Assembly: GCF_001682855.1 (NCBI RefSeq)
Contig: NZ_MAQW01000029.1
Span: forward strand, 21,615 to 85,614
Direction of reading: 5' to 3'
DNA length: 64,000 bases
Origin: Bacillus sp. FJAT-27264
Lineage (GTDB): Bacteria > Bacillota > Bacilli > Paenibacillales > Paenibacillaceae
Below are positions 34,527 to 43,484 of the stretch, piece by piece (within the stretch, counting starts at the first letter, position 1; each line of letters opens with the position of its first letter). The position numbers and the translations under genes are program-made. A model generated the notes under the pieces. That model had not been told where the DNA came from, made no database searches, and saw only the letters and a program-made list of their open reading frames with translations.

Positions 34527-35711
34527 TCATAATACCGCCCAGGCATAGAGCTGCAGGCACATCACACCGGCGCAGAATACGGAAAACGGAATGAGCAGAA
34601 TAGGAACTGCCTTTGCACCGGCTCCATTCTTCTGCTCCTTGGTAAAGGGTAATATCCCTACAAAATCATCACCCGAAAATAAGGACCAGAAAGAGTGCAG
34701 CCAATAGGCCATCAGCGAATTCAGCACGATAAATACCAGCCACTTCAGAACAGAGGGGACGATAAATATAGCTACTCCTGTTACCCCGGCGAACGCCAGG
34801 TACAGCTTCATATGCGCCGGATTCCGTACCAGCGCTTTAATTGCAGCGGCTGCGAAACGGCTCTCAGCCTCCTTTGATCGCAGCAGCGGCTGGGATCTAC
34901 GGAAGATCCACGGCTTGTGCCGGGTTGGGCGCGGCTTATCCACCACACCGCGCAGCAGCAAGCTCGCTATATTCATACGCTGCTTGTAATCCTCGCGCAC
35001 ATCGTTCATGAACGTGCCACGCAACAGGAAGCGCCGCTGGATGGCTGTAGTCGTGGCAGCCGCAAAAACTCCGGCAACCGTCAGCAGGAGACCTGGACTG
35101 TCGTACCACAGAATAGCCATCCGAAGGTAGAATCCGCAGGGAATGATAATAGCCGGAATCTGCCACAGCCATTTCCGCCACCCTTGCCGCTTCACCCGGA
35201 CCAGATGTCCCAGCAGCTTGACGCACCAACTCGTGACTACCGTCAGGATCAGTAGTACAACAGCTGCTGATACAGGCACATGATAACTGCGTATGATAAA
35301 GGGCAGCATGACCAGATAAACTGCTCCTATCTTCAGTGTGGTCACACCTAGACTATACAACAGGCCGCGCCACATTATGGCGTTGACCCAACGCTGACGC
35401 TGACGAAGAAATAGCAGATCGCCCTCCTGCAGAAACAGCAGCAAGCCTCCCTTGCTAATCAATATCGCCAGTAGCGCAGGAACGAATAGATAAGGCATTG
35501 CTGTACTCCAAGCGGGAAGAGGCTCGACCCAATACCCGTAATAGATCCGCCCTCCAAGTAAGAGGCCGGGAATAATGATATAGAGCAGTACCGTCCAATC
35601 AGCAGCGGTACGAATAATCGTCCATTGTTCCCGCCAATGCGAGAGCAGCCTTCTGCGGAAGAGCCGCTGTACCGTCGGGAAAGCGTAGGCGGAACGACTT
35701 TGCCCACTCAT
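34527..35711 (-). CDS. ecsB: EcsB-type ABC transporter permease
   Basis: A 394-residue membrane protein with several hydrophobic helices and basic cytoplasmic segments (RRRLLSHWREQW, LRGTFMNDVREDYKQRMN), characteristic of EcsB. With EcsA it forms an ABC exporter that in B. subtilis affects secretion, competence and intramembrane proteolysis; its substrate remains uncertain. The ATG at 35711 overlaps the ecsA TGA by 4 bp. The frame is open 6 codons further, but the overlap start is the standard arrangement. It ends 274 bp from array B1. Confidence 0.85.
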   Translation of the reverse strand: MSGQSRSAYAFPTVQRLFRRRLLSHWREQWTIIRTAADWTVLLYIIIPGLLLGGRIYYGYWVEPLPAWSTAMPYLFVPALLAILISKGGLLLFLQEGDLLFLRQRQRWVNAIMWRGLLYSLGVTTLKIGAVYLVMLPFIIRSYHVPVSAAVVLLILTVVTSWCVKLLGHLVRVKRQGWRKWLWQIPAIIIPCGFYLRMAILWYDSPGLLLTVAGVFAAATTTAIQRRFLLRGTFMNDVREDYKQRMNIASLLLRGVVDKPRPTRHKPWIFRRSQPLLRSKEAESRFAAAAIKALVRNPAHMKLYLAFAGVTGVAIFIVPSVLKWLVFIVLNSLMAYWLHSFWSLFSGDDFVGILPFTKEQKNGAGAKAVPILLIPFSVFCAGVMCLQLYAWAVL

Positions 35712-36463
35712 GCCAATTCGTCGAAGCAATCAAACAACGACGCCTCCGGTAATCCGGCCTGAGCGCGGATGTCCTCCAGTGTTCCGGTTGCTGCTATTTT
35801 ACCGCCGGAGATCAGCACGAAATCGTCGCAGATTTTCTCCGCAGTATCCAGGACATGTGTAGACATTAACACTCCCGCCCCTCGTACCCGCTCCGCTTCC
35901 AGCAACCGCAGAAAATCTTTTGTGGCCCTTGGGTCCAGCCCGATGAACGGCTCGTCCACAATATAGATGTCCGGCTGTACCAAGAATCCGAGCATTAGCA
36001 TCATTTTCTGCTTCATCCCCTTAGAGAATCCCGCCGGCAAGTCATTGCGCACAGGCTCCATGCCGAACTGCTTTAGCAGTCTTTCCGCCGTCTCCTGAAA
36101 CTGCCCGTATTCCAGTCCGTAGGCAGCAGCAGCCAAATCCAGATGCTCCCACAGTGTCAGATCCTCATAGAAAACCGGCTGCTCCGGCACGTAGGCATAC
36201 GATTTGTTCGCTCCGCCGATCTCAACCTTGGACTTGGCATGCTTCAACAGGCCGAGCAGTGTCTTGATGGTTGTACTTTTACCCGCCCCGTTCGGCCCAA
36301 TCAGACCCAGTAGCTGCCCACGCCGGACCTGAAAGGAAATATCGAAGATCCGGGGATCGCCTGCCTCATAACCTGCCTCTACGATGTCAACGTCCAATAC
36401 AATGTCGTCTGTCTCTGTAATGTCCTTCGTTTCCCTTACCTGTGCAGCCCCGATCTCTTCCAT
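35708..36463 (-). CDS. ecsA: EcsA-type ABC transporter ATP-binding protein
   Basis: About 251 residues. Walker A LIGPNGAGKST, Q-loop YVPEQPVFYEDLTLWEHL, signature PAGFSKGMKQKM (SKGM rather than the common SGGQ, as in EcsA-like proteins), Walker B IYIVDEPFIGLDPRA and the H-loop MSTHVLDTAE are all present. About 25 residues precede the nucleotide-binding domain. The start at 36463 has AGGAG 9 nt upstream; the ATG three codons earlier abuts that site. It is translationally coupled to ecsB. Confidence 0.88.
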   Translation of the reverse strand: MEEIGAAQVRETKDITETDDIVLDVDIVEAGYEAGDPRIFDISFQVRRGQLLGLIGPNGAGKSTTIKTLLGLLKHAKSKVEIGGANKSYAYVPEQPVFYEDLTLWEHLDLAAAAYGLEYGQFQETAERLLKQFGMEPVRNDLPAGFSKGMKQKMMLMLGFLVQPDIYIVDEPFIGLDPRATKDFLRLLEAERVRGAGVLMSTHVLDTAEKICDDFVLISGGKIAATGTLEDIRAQAGLPEASLFDCFDELA

Positions 36464-36527
36464 CCTGCCCATCTCCTACATTTGGGTTATTGAAATCCTA
36501 AATCCCTCTGCAACTAAAATTCATTTC

Positions 36528-37191
36528 TTAAACATATGGCTTCATAAGCTCTTGTCTGACCCGTCTGACCGCTTCAGCAAAGATTGGAGAGGAACGCCCT
36601 TCCAAACGGAAATAAAGCGCGGCGAGAAAATTTTTAACATTAAAGATGATCTTATACTCTTCCTGCAGTTCTTTCGTTCTATCCCATTGCAGGAAACCGG
36701 TCAGCCACTCCTCGAACACAGCCCCTTCCAGCTCTTGATGTTCAACAAGAGTCACAACCGCAGAAGTCAGACGCTCCTCCTGCATATTCGTGAAGACTGT
36801 AGCCTTGGTACATACCACATTTCGGATAGAAACCAGTAATGCAATCATATCATCGGTAGATAAGACTTGCTGAGAGATTTCTTCTATGGCATCAGCAGCA
36901 TGAGCTACCGCATGAGCCCAGCCCTTGCCTGCTACATAACCCCGGTAATCTTTTTCATCATTTAGAAATTGGACCAGCTTCTCTTGGATCGTTTTGATTT
37001 CAGTTGTAGTCAGGAAAGATGAGGTCCGGTTGGCCGTCAAAATTAAAGGAAGTAATTCATTCATCCCTTAATTCACTGTCTGCCGAGCCTATGTTCTCCA
37101 GCATCAGCTCCGAGATTAGCATATAGTTGTAGTGCTCTGGCACCCGGTAATCATTCACCATTATTTTTTTCAATTCTGATTTTAGGTTCAT
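36528..37191 (-). pseudogene. DUF2785 family gene split by a 4-bp duplication
   Basis: Two overlapping frames make one protein. The upstream frame (37191-37057, ATG start) gives 44 residues ending SADSELRDE-stop. The downstream frame (37064-36528) gives 178 residues starting MNELLPLILTAN and containing RGYVAGKGWAHAVAHAADAI, the DUF2785 hallmark. At the junction the minus strand reads TGAATGAA (37056-37063); removing one TGAA joins the frames as LRDELLPLIL. So a tandem duplication has broken the gene, or it is a slippage switch or a sequence error. The downstream part could be translated by re-initiation, since its ATG overlaps the stop. The function of DUF2785 is unknown. Confidence 0.78.
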
Positions 37192-37271
37192 AGCTCCCCT
37201 GCCATTTATTAACTTTTATTCCTATCATCTAAGACTTACGGAAATTTCCATTTAACGTTTCATGAATAAGT

Positions 37272-37315
37272 AAAAAAAGCCTTCCCCCGCAGAACATCTG
37301 CAGAAGAAGGCCTTT
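37272..37315. terminator. Terminator of the galactoside operon
   Basis: AGCCTTC pairs with GAAGGC and an inner GCAGA with TCTGC; an A run on the left reads as a T run after the stem on the minus strand. It follows the melA stop by about 40 bp. Confidence 0.75.
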
Positions 37316-37355
37316 CACTTCAATAATTAATCCCAGCTTGATGAAGAATTGCTTT

Positions 37356-38654
37356 CTATATGAATTCCGGAAGGAATTCTGCGCTTGCTTCCAGCATTTC
37401 ATCAATCAGAGACCGGATTTGATCGAGCGAGAGCTCAGCGGCAGTATGCGGGTCAAGCATCGCCGCGTGGTAAATATGTTCGCGTTTACGGGTCAGGATC
37501 GCTTCAACGGCCAGCAATTGCATATTGACATTGGTCCGGTTGAGACCAGCGCATTGCGGCGGCAAATCCTCTACTTTGCAAGGAGTGACGCCTTGGCTAT
37601 CCACCAGGCAAGGCACCTCTACAACCGCATCCTGAGGAAGATTGCCGATCAGGCCTCCAGTGTTGAGCACATTACCAGCGATTTTAAACGGCACATCGGT
37701 CTCCATAGCCTCGATAATATAAGAAGCGTACTCATGGGTCCGTGAATGCGATACATCCGGGTTATTGACGAGGGAGTCCATGACCTCCTGCCAATACTCA
37801 GCCTTGCTGTCGCCCCAAGTCAGGTACCAGTCTGTCGTGATGTTGTACTGCTCAAGCAGCTCCGGCTGGCCGCTCTTGATAAAGTACGGCATGTATTCCG
37901 CACTGTGCATGCTGGATTCTGTCACATAGTAGCCGAAGGATTTCATGATCTCATAGCGTACCATATCATCATGCGGGGCTGGACGCTCAGCGGCACGGCG
38001 ACGAATCTCGGGATACAAATCCTCGCCATTTCGCGTGATTTCCAGCAGCCAGGCTTGGTGGTTGATTCCTGCAATCCGGTAGCGGACATTGTCCGTAGGC
38101 AGGTCCAGTCCTTCCAGCAGTTCTTTGGCACACACCTGTACACTGTGGCACAATCCTACACTCTTGATCTTCGAACCTCGCAGTACCGCTCCCGTTACGA
38201 TCGCCATCGGGTTCGTATAATTAAGGAACCAGGCGTTCGGACACAGCTCCTCCATATCCCGTGTGAATTCCAGCATGGCGTATGCGGCCCGCAGACCGCG
38301 AAGAATTCCACCTACGCCAAGCGTATCCGCAACGGTCTGCTTCAATCCATATTTATGCGGAATCTCAAAATCACTCTTAATCGTAGGCTCATACTGCCCA
38401 ACAGAGATCGCATTAATGACATAGTCTGCCCCCCGCAGCGCTTCTCTACGGTCTGTATAAGCAGTCACTTGAGCGCGTCCGCCCAGATTGCGGCTGAGGT
38501 TCTTCAGCATTTTCTCGGAATTGAACAGCTTCTCATGGTCAATATCATGCAAGGCAATTTCCGCATCAGCTAGAGCCGGCGTAGTCATACAGTCACCCAG
38601 TACGTTTTTGCTAAAAATAGTGCTTCCTGCACCAATGAAGGCAATTTTGGTCAT
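37356..38654 (-). CDS. melA: GH4 alpha-galactosidase
   Basis: A 432-residue NAD+- and Mn2+-dependent glycosidase. The N-terminal Rossmann motif KIAFIGAGSTIFSKNVLGDCM binds NAD. LNYTNPMAIVTGA, GLCHSVQ (metal ligand Cys169) and AGINHQAW (His199) are GH4 hallmarks. ADTLGVGGILRGLR and the overall sequence fit MelA-type alpha-galactosidases acting on melibiose or raffinose fragments, rather than 6-phospho-glycosidases, which agrees with an ABC (non-PTS) importer upstream. It is last in the operon after lplC. Confidence 0.92.
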   Translation of the reverse strand: MTKIAFIGAGSTIFSKNVLGDCMTTPALADAEIALHDIDHEKLFNSEKMLKNLSRNLGGRAQVTAYTDRREALRGADYVINAISVGQYEPTIKSDFEIPHKYGLKQTVADTLGVGGILRGLRAAYAMLEFTRDMEELCPNAWFLNYTNPMAIVTGAVLRGSKIKSVGLCHSVQVCAKELLEGLDLPTDNVRYRIAGINHQAWLLEITRNGEDLYPEIRRRAAERPAPHDDMVRYEIMKSFGYYVTESSMHSAEYMPYFIKSGQPELLEQYNITTDWYLTWGDSKAEYWQEVMDSLVNNPDVSHSRTHEYASYIIEAMETDVPFKIAGNVLNTGGLIGNLPQDAVVEVPCLVDSQGVTPCKVEDLPPQCAGLNRTNVNMQLLAVEAILTRKREHIYHAAMLDPHTAAELSLDQIRSLIDEMLEASAEFLPEFI

Positions 38655-38731
38655 GAGGTCTTCCTCTACTTTCTGTTTATAAATTTGAGTAAATCTGATT
38701 TTTATAAGAGCAAACTTAGTTCACTACTTCG

Positions 38732-39616
38732 TTACCCTTTCACGCTTCCCATCACAATGCCCTGGCTGAAATATTTCTGCAGGAAAGGATAGACGAGCAT
38801 GACAGGCAGCATCGCTACAAATACTTGGGCCGCCCGTGAGGTCCGGTCTGAGATAGCTGCCCATTGGGTTAAATCAGCCACATTAATCAGGCTCATATCC
38901 CGATTGACGATAATCGTCTGCAGATACGTCTGCAGCGGATAATGTGCAGGATTGTTCATGAGGATCAGACCGTCGAACCATGAGTTCCAATGCGTTACGA
39001 TGCAAAATAGGGTTAATGTCGCAATCGCCGGAGCAGATAATGGCACGGCTATTCTCCAAAGCGACTGCCACACTCCGCTACCGTCAATCCGCGCGGCTTC
39101 TTCAATCTCCGGCGGGATGTTCTTGAAGAAGTTAAGCAGCAGTATGACGTTGAAAATTGGCACTGCCGCAGGCAATATAAGTGCCCAGAACGTATCCAGG
39201 ATACCTGTCGCCCGAATTGTCATATACCAGGGAATCAATCCCCCGCTGAACAGCATCGTGATAATGAAATACCATACGTAGTAATTGCGGAAGCGGAATG
39301 TGCCACGCTCCTTGGACAACGGGTAGGCGACGAGTATGGTCAGCACCATATTGACCGGGACGCCGACCAGCACTCTTTTCACCGAAACCAGAAAGGAATC
39401 TACGAATTCCGGCTTCCCGACCACAAACCGATACGAATCCAGATTGAACTCCACCGGCCACAGACTAACCTTTCCGGCATTTACCGCCGTGCTTGAACTG
39501 AACGAAATCGCCAGCACATTAATTAGCGGCAGCAGACATGCCAGCCCAAGCAGAATCAGAAAAGTGTAATTCAGAATGAGAAAGACGCGCCGTCCAGGGC
39601 TATTATGTCTATTCAC
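38732..39616 (-). CDS. CUT1 sugar ABC permease, LplC/YtcP type
   Basis: 294 residues, six TM helices. The EAA loop that docks the ATPase reads EEAARIDGSGVWQSLWRIAVPLSAPAIAT. The C-terminus GIVMGSVKG is typical of LplC-like permeases. It pairs with the LplB-like permease 16 bp upstream. No ATPase gene is in the operon, as usual for this class, which shares a housekeeping MsmX-like ATPase. Confidence 0.9.
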   Translation of the reverse strand: MNRHNSPGRRVFLILNYTFLILLGLACLLPLINVLAISFSSSTAVNAGKVSLWPVEFNLDSYRFVVGKPEFVDSFLVSVKRVLVGVPVNMVLTILVAYPLSKERGTFRFRNYYVWYFIITMLFSGGLIPWYMTIRATGILDTFWALILPAAVPIFNVILLLNFFKNIPPEIEEAARIDGSGVWQSLWRIAVPLSAPAIATLTLFCIVTHWNSWFDGLILMNNPAHYPLQTYLQTIIVNRDMSLINVADLTQWAAISDRTSRAAQVFVAMLPVMLVYPFLQKYFSQGIVMGSVKG

Positions 39617-39631
39617 AGGTCTCCTCCTTCT

Positions 39632-40582
39632 TTAAAAAATCTTGTACCCGGCAAAGCGATAAGCCAGCAGATAGGAGGCTCCTATCATGATCAGTGACAC
39701 AACGGATTTGAACAGTCCTACTGCAGTAGCGACACCATAATTGGCGTCCTGCATCCCGATTCTGAACACCAGCGTATCGATAATGTCTCCGCTAGGGTAC
39801 ACTTGGGCGCTGTACAGATTGAAGATTTGGTCAAACCCCGCATTCAGCACGTTGCCAAGGCTCAGCACAGTCATCAGAATAATGATCGGGAGCATACCAG
39901 GTAGTGTCACATAAAGCGTCTGCTTCCAGCGGCCTGCCCCATCGATCGAAGCAGCTTCATATAAAGACGGATTAATCCCCGTTAGTGCCGCAAGGAACAC
40001 GATCGTTCCATAACCAAACTCCTTCCAGGTATCCGTCAGTACCATGGTGTACGGGAACCATTTTACATCCCCCAGAAAGAACACAGGCTTGATGTGGAAA
40101 AAGCTAAGCAGGCTGTTTATTACTCCTGTTGAAGGTGACAAAATATCAATCAGAATACCGCTCAGAATGATCCAGCTCAGAAAGTGAGGGAAATAGATGA
40201 TCGTCTGAATGCCTCGCTGAAACCAGCGGACCCTCACCTCGTTCAGCAGTAGCGTTACCACTACCGGTACCAAGATTCCCGCAATAATCTTCATTAGCGC
40301 GATAAATACCGTGTTCCATAGCACCTGATAAATGCCTGGAATATTCAGCATGTATTCAAAATTGCTCCAACCCACCCAAGGCGAATGCAGAATCCCTTTA
40401 GCCGGACGATAGCGTTGAAAAGCCATCATAATCCCGGCCATCGGAATATAGCTGTAAATGAACACCAACAGAAATCCTGGGAGAATCATCAGATGATAGG
40501 GTAGCTCGCGCCAGTTGGACCCCCGTAATTTAGAGCTCGGTACTTGCGGCTTCCCGGTTTTTTCTACCGCGACTTGTTCCAT
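39632..40582 (-). CDS. CUT1 sugar ABC permease, LplB type
   Basis: 316 residues. A polar leader (1-25) precedes six TM helices; the EAA loop is YEAASIDGAGRWKQTLYVTLPGMLP. YIPMAGIMMAFQRYRPAKGI and PYHLMILPGF are characteristic of LplB/YteP permeases. The start overlaps the 3' end of the binding-protein gene by 19 bp, so the two are tightly coupled. Confidence 0.9.
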   Translation of the reverse strand: MEQVAVEKTGKPQVPSSKLRGSNWRELPYHLMILPGFLLVFIYSYIPMAGIMMAFQRYRPAKGILHSPWVGWSNFEYMLNIPGIYQVLWNTVFIALMKIIAGILVPVVVTLLLNEVRVRWFQRGIQTIIYFPHFLSWIILSGILIDILSPSTGVINSLLSFFHIKPVFFLGDVKWFPYTMVLTDTWKEFGYGTIVFLAALTGINPSLYEAASIDGAGRWKQTLYVTLPGMLPIIILMTVLSLGNVLNAGFDQIFNLYSAQVYPSGDIIDTLVFRIGMQDANYGVATAVGLFKSVVSLIMIGASYLLAYRFAGYKIF

Positions 40583-42243
40583 TCATTCACCTCTTTTGTA
40601 ATGGCGCTGCCGCCAAGAGCCTTCCAGTTCTCCGCAAAGCGGTCAAATTGATTAAGGTCTCCACCCATGACAATTTGCGTAAAAGTTTCGAGCTGCTGCT
40701 TTTGCAGGGTAGCGTTATGCTCAGTCATCCCGTCCGTAGGTGCACCGAAGAACAGATCGTTTTGCAGTGTGTTATTCTTCGAATAACTTTCGAGTACAGA
40801 TAGCGAGCCCTTCTCACCATACATATTCAGAACACCAAAGTAATTGTTGTCACCGCCCTGCGCCTTAACCGAGCTATCGTAATATCCCTTCTCCTCCGGA
40901 TTCAGCTTGGAGGGATCCTTGCTCTTCAAGGCGTCAGTCACATTTAGATAGGCATCCAGATTCTTGCGCGGGGCTTCTCCGTATAACAGGGCGTAGTTGA
41001 ACAATGCAGTCCCTTTCTCAGCATCCGTGTTGTAGACATCCGGCTCTGCAGTTTCACCCCATAGTTTCTCAAGTGCCAGATTCAACAGTTTGACCGCAGC
41101 TTCCGGATGCTCTGCACCCTTCTTCACGACGTAGTACGAATTAATCGCAAAAGGCACCTGTGCTTTCGCCGGCTCCCCCGTCGCAGACGGAAGCGGTACA
41201 GCAATCCAATCCGCCTTCGGATCGGCGATTTTACTATCCTGTAGCCAGCCAGCTCCTGTATTCCAGAAGTAACCGTACAGCATACCAACCTTGCCTGCCA
41301 CGGCATCCTGATTCACTTTGCTAGGATCCTTGGTGCCGAACTCCTTATCGAGCAAGCCATCTTTGTACATGCTTTGAAGGGCTGCCAGTGCGGTCTTGAT
41401 CTCCGGCTGAATGCTGCCGTAAGCAAGCTCTCCATCCTTGTCGACCCAAATATTCGGATAAGCACCGTACCCGTTAAAGAATCCTTCTGCTGCGGCATAG
41501 TAAGCCCCGGCATCCTTATCAGCGATATCCTTGTTAAGTCCAAGCCCGTACGTATCCTGCTTACCGTTCTGATCAGGATCGTTAAACGTGAAGGCTTTCG
41601 CCACAGACATCAGATCATCCATCGTCTTCGGTACATCGAGACCAAGATTCTTCAACCAATCCGCCCGAATCCACAGCACATCAGCTTGACCAAGACCTGA
41701 ACCCATCATCGGAAGGGCATACAGCTTATCTTGGAAGGTCGCTGATTTCAGCGCATTGCCTCCGTCCTCCGTGAGAATCTTTTGGGTAAATTCCGAAGCG
41801 GTACTGGAATAGAATGAGGTCAATTCTTCTATTTGTTCATCTTCTACCAGACGCTTTAGCTGGGCCGCATTCACTTTCATAATATCGGGCAGCTGGTCTG
41901 ACGCGATGGCGATATTCAGCTTTTGATCATATTGGGCTGTCGGCGTCGTCCAGTCATAGTTGATTTTGATTCCCAGTTCCTTCTCATAGGCACGGCTCCA
42001 AACGTTGTTCTGAAGCGACTCCCCTTCACTAAAGGTCATGCCATCCGAGATTGCGCGGACAGCTGTAACGGTAATAGCTGGTTCATATTTACCCATTGGA
42101 TCCATATTCTCCGCTTGCGGCTTTGACGTTTCGGGCGCACTGTTTTTGCCTGTGGCTTCGTTATTATTGCCCGCACATGCCGTAGCTCCGAACATTAATG
42201 CCATCACTGTGATTCCGGTTACTAGCAGTCTTGCTTTCCCCAC
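40564..42243 (-). CDS. Sugar-binding lipoprotein of the LplA type
   Basis: A 559-residue extracellular solute-binding protein. The signal peptide ends in a lipobox ATAC with Cys23 as the lipidation site, then an Asn/Glu/Ser-rich linker. The body has the long family-1 layout seen in LplA/YtcQ proteins that bind oligosaccharides (WTTPTAQYDQKLNIAIASDQLPDIM near the N-terminus). The start is GTG at 42243 with AAAGGGGA 7 nt upstream. Genes behind it suggest an alpha-galactoside or similar oligosaccharide as ligand. Confidence 0.9.
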   Translation of the reverse strand: MGKARLLVTGITVMALMFGATACAGNNNEATGKNSAPETSKPQAENMDPMGKYEPAITVTAVRAISDGMTFSEGESLQNNVWSRAYEKELGIKINYDWTTPTAQYDQKLNIAIASDQLPDIMKVNAAQLKRLVEDEQIEELTSFYSSTASEFTQKILTEDGGNALKSATFQDKLYALPMMGSGLGQADVLWIRADWLKNLGLDVPKTMDDLMSVAKAFTFNDPDQNGKQDTYGLGLNKDIADKDAGAYYAAAEGFFNGYGAYPNIWVDKDGELAYGSIQPEIKTALAALQSMYKDGLLDKEFGTKDPSKVNQDAVAGKVGMLYGYFWNTGAGWLQDSKIADPKADWIAVPLPSATGEPAKAQVPFAINSYYVVKKGAEHPEAAVKLLNLALEKLWGETAEPDVYNTDAEKGTALFNYALLYGEAPRKNLDAYLNVTDALKSKDPSKLNPEEKGYYDSSVKAQGGDNNYFGVLNMYGEKGSLSVLESYSKNNTLQNDLFFGAPTDGMTEHNATLQKQQLETFTQIVMGGDLNQFDRFAENWKALGGSAITKEVNEWNKSR

Positions 42244-42283
42244 ACGGACATCCCCTTTTTTTGTTTATGATAAGTACACTGTG

Positions 42284-42302
42284 ATTATAGCAAGCGTTTA
42301 CA
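42284..42302 (-). promoter_or_regulatory. lplA promoter -10 and CcpA-box candidate
   Basis: On the minus strand a perfect TATAAT (42289-42284) is immediately preceded by TGTAAACGCTTGCT (42302-42289), a 12/14 match to the CcpA box. No good -35 lies 17 bp upstream, which suits activation by the YesN-type regulator encoded just before, plus catabolite repression. Confidence 0.55.
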
Positions 42303-42399
42303 AAAATGAGTGACAGGTTATCTTTCTTGTCTTGTATGAATTTTTTGTGCAATAAACGAAACACGCCTCTCCTAAAAATCATCCACCTAAAAAAAGAAA

Positions 42400-42425
42400 A
42401 AAACCACGTAAGAAACCATGGTTTT
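42400..42425 (-). terminator. Terminator between the regulator and lplA
   Basis: On the minus strand AAAACCA pairs with TGGTTTT, followed by further T and a CT-rich tail. It separates the two-component genes from the transport operon. Confidence 0.55.
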
Positions 42426-42461
42426 GATAAGGTGTGGCAAATATAGCTTAATAGAATAAGT

Positions 42462-43484
42462 TTACGGAGTAGAAGTTTGCTTGAACTCACTGGGCAGCAT
42501 CCCTGTCGCATCTTTAAAAATCCGGCTGAAGTACCGCTGATCCGTAAAACCGCATTGTTCAGCAATCCAGTAAATGGGCTGGTTAGTATAACGGAGCAAT
42601 TGCTTGGCTCGCTCAATGCTGACCCATTGCATATAGGACGTGAATGACATCCGCATGACTTCTTTAAAGGATATACTAAAATAGCTTTGGCTTAAGTTCA
42701 CTTCTCTGGCCAGACCGGACTGCTTCAGCGGTTCCTCCCGGTCTTCCAGGATCAGACTGATGGCACGGATAATCGATACGAGAACCTCCTCATTGTAGCC
42801 GGAAGCACGCAGCCACTTTTGCAAGTGCTGACGCTGGTTCGTTAACCGGGATACGTTGTGGTTACCTGAACCACTCTCCGGCAGGAGCTCGCTCATTTCA
42901 AATCGGGGGAATGCCTGATGGACAAAATCATACCAATTCCGGGCCGCTGTCTGCAGGTCCATTCCCTTATTCATCGTTTGCATGTAATCCATTAGGCGCT
43001 CAAATCCCTCATCTGGAAACACCCATGTAAGTTTGCGCATTTCTTGATCCAACATCGCCATTGTCATCTCAAACGCTGCTCCTGAAGCCTCTGGTTCTAC
43101 CTCTGTCTGATTGACAGCAGCAGCAATCCGGCCTAGTAGAGCATTCAGGTCTTGATCCTCCAGCTGTGTTTTGACAATATAATCGATAGCGCCAAGGCGG
43201 AGTGCTTGCTGAATATAATTAAAATCCTGGTGGCAGGTTAGAATAACCGCCTTTACCGGCGAATGGATCTCATTCAGATGTTCGATGAGTTCAAGTCCCG
43301 ACATCCCCGGCATCGTAATATCCGTTACCAGCAGGCGAATAGAATGGGTGTGCATGAACTCCAAAGCCTTCTCGGCACTGGCTGCTTCCCCGACAATCCG
43401 AATGCCATGCTGCTCCCAGGGAAGCATAACCCGCAAGCCTTTACGGACCAGACCTTCATCATCGACTATGAGAGCTTCAATCAT
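42462..43484 (-). CDS. YesN-type AraC-family response regulator
   Basis: 340 residues. The receiver domain (1-120) has the acidic pair VDDE, phospho-acceptor Asp55 in VTDITMPGMSGLELIEHL and Lys in IVKTQ. The C-terminal 100 residues are an AraC double helix-turn-helix (VNLSQSYFSISFKEV...IAEQCGFTDQRYFSRIFKDATGMLPSEFK). With the YesM-type kinase encoded 8 bp overlapping upstream, it is expected to sense an extracellular sugar and activate the downstream importer operon. Confidence 0.92.
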   Translation of the reverse strand: MIEALIVDDEGLVRKGLRVMLPWEQHGIRIVGEAASAEKALEFMHTHSIRLLVTDITMPGMSGLELIEHLNEIHSPVKAVILTCHQDFNYIQQALRLGAIDYIVKTQLEDQDLNALLGRIAAAVNQTEVEPEASGAAFEMTMAMLDQEMRKLTWVFPDEGFERLMDYMQTMNKGMDLQTAARNWYDFVHQAFPRFEMSELLPESGSGNHNVSRLTNQRQHLQKWLRASGYNEEVLVSIIRAISLILEDREEPLKQSGLAREVNLSQSYFSISFKEVMRMSFTSYMQWVSIERAKQLLRYTNQPIYWIAEQCGFTDQRYFSRIFKDATGMLPSEFKQTSTP

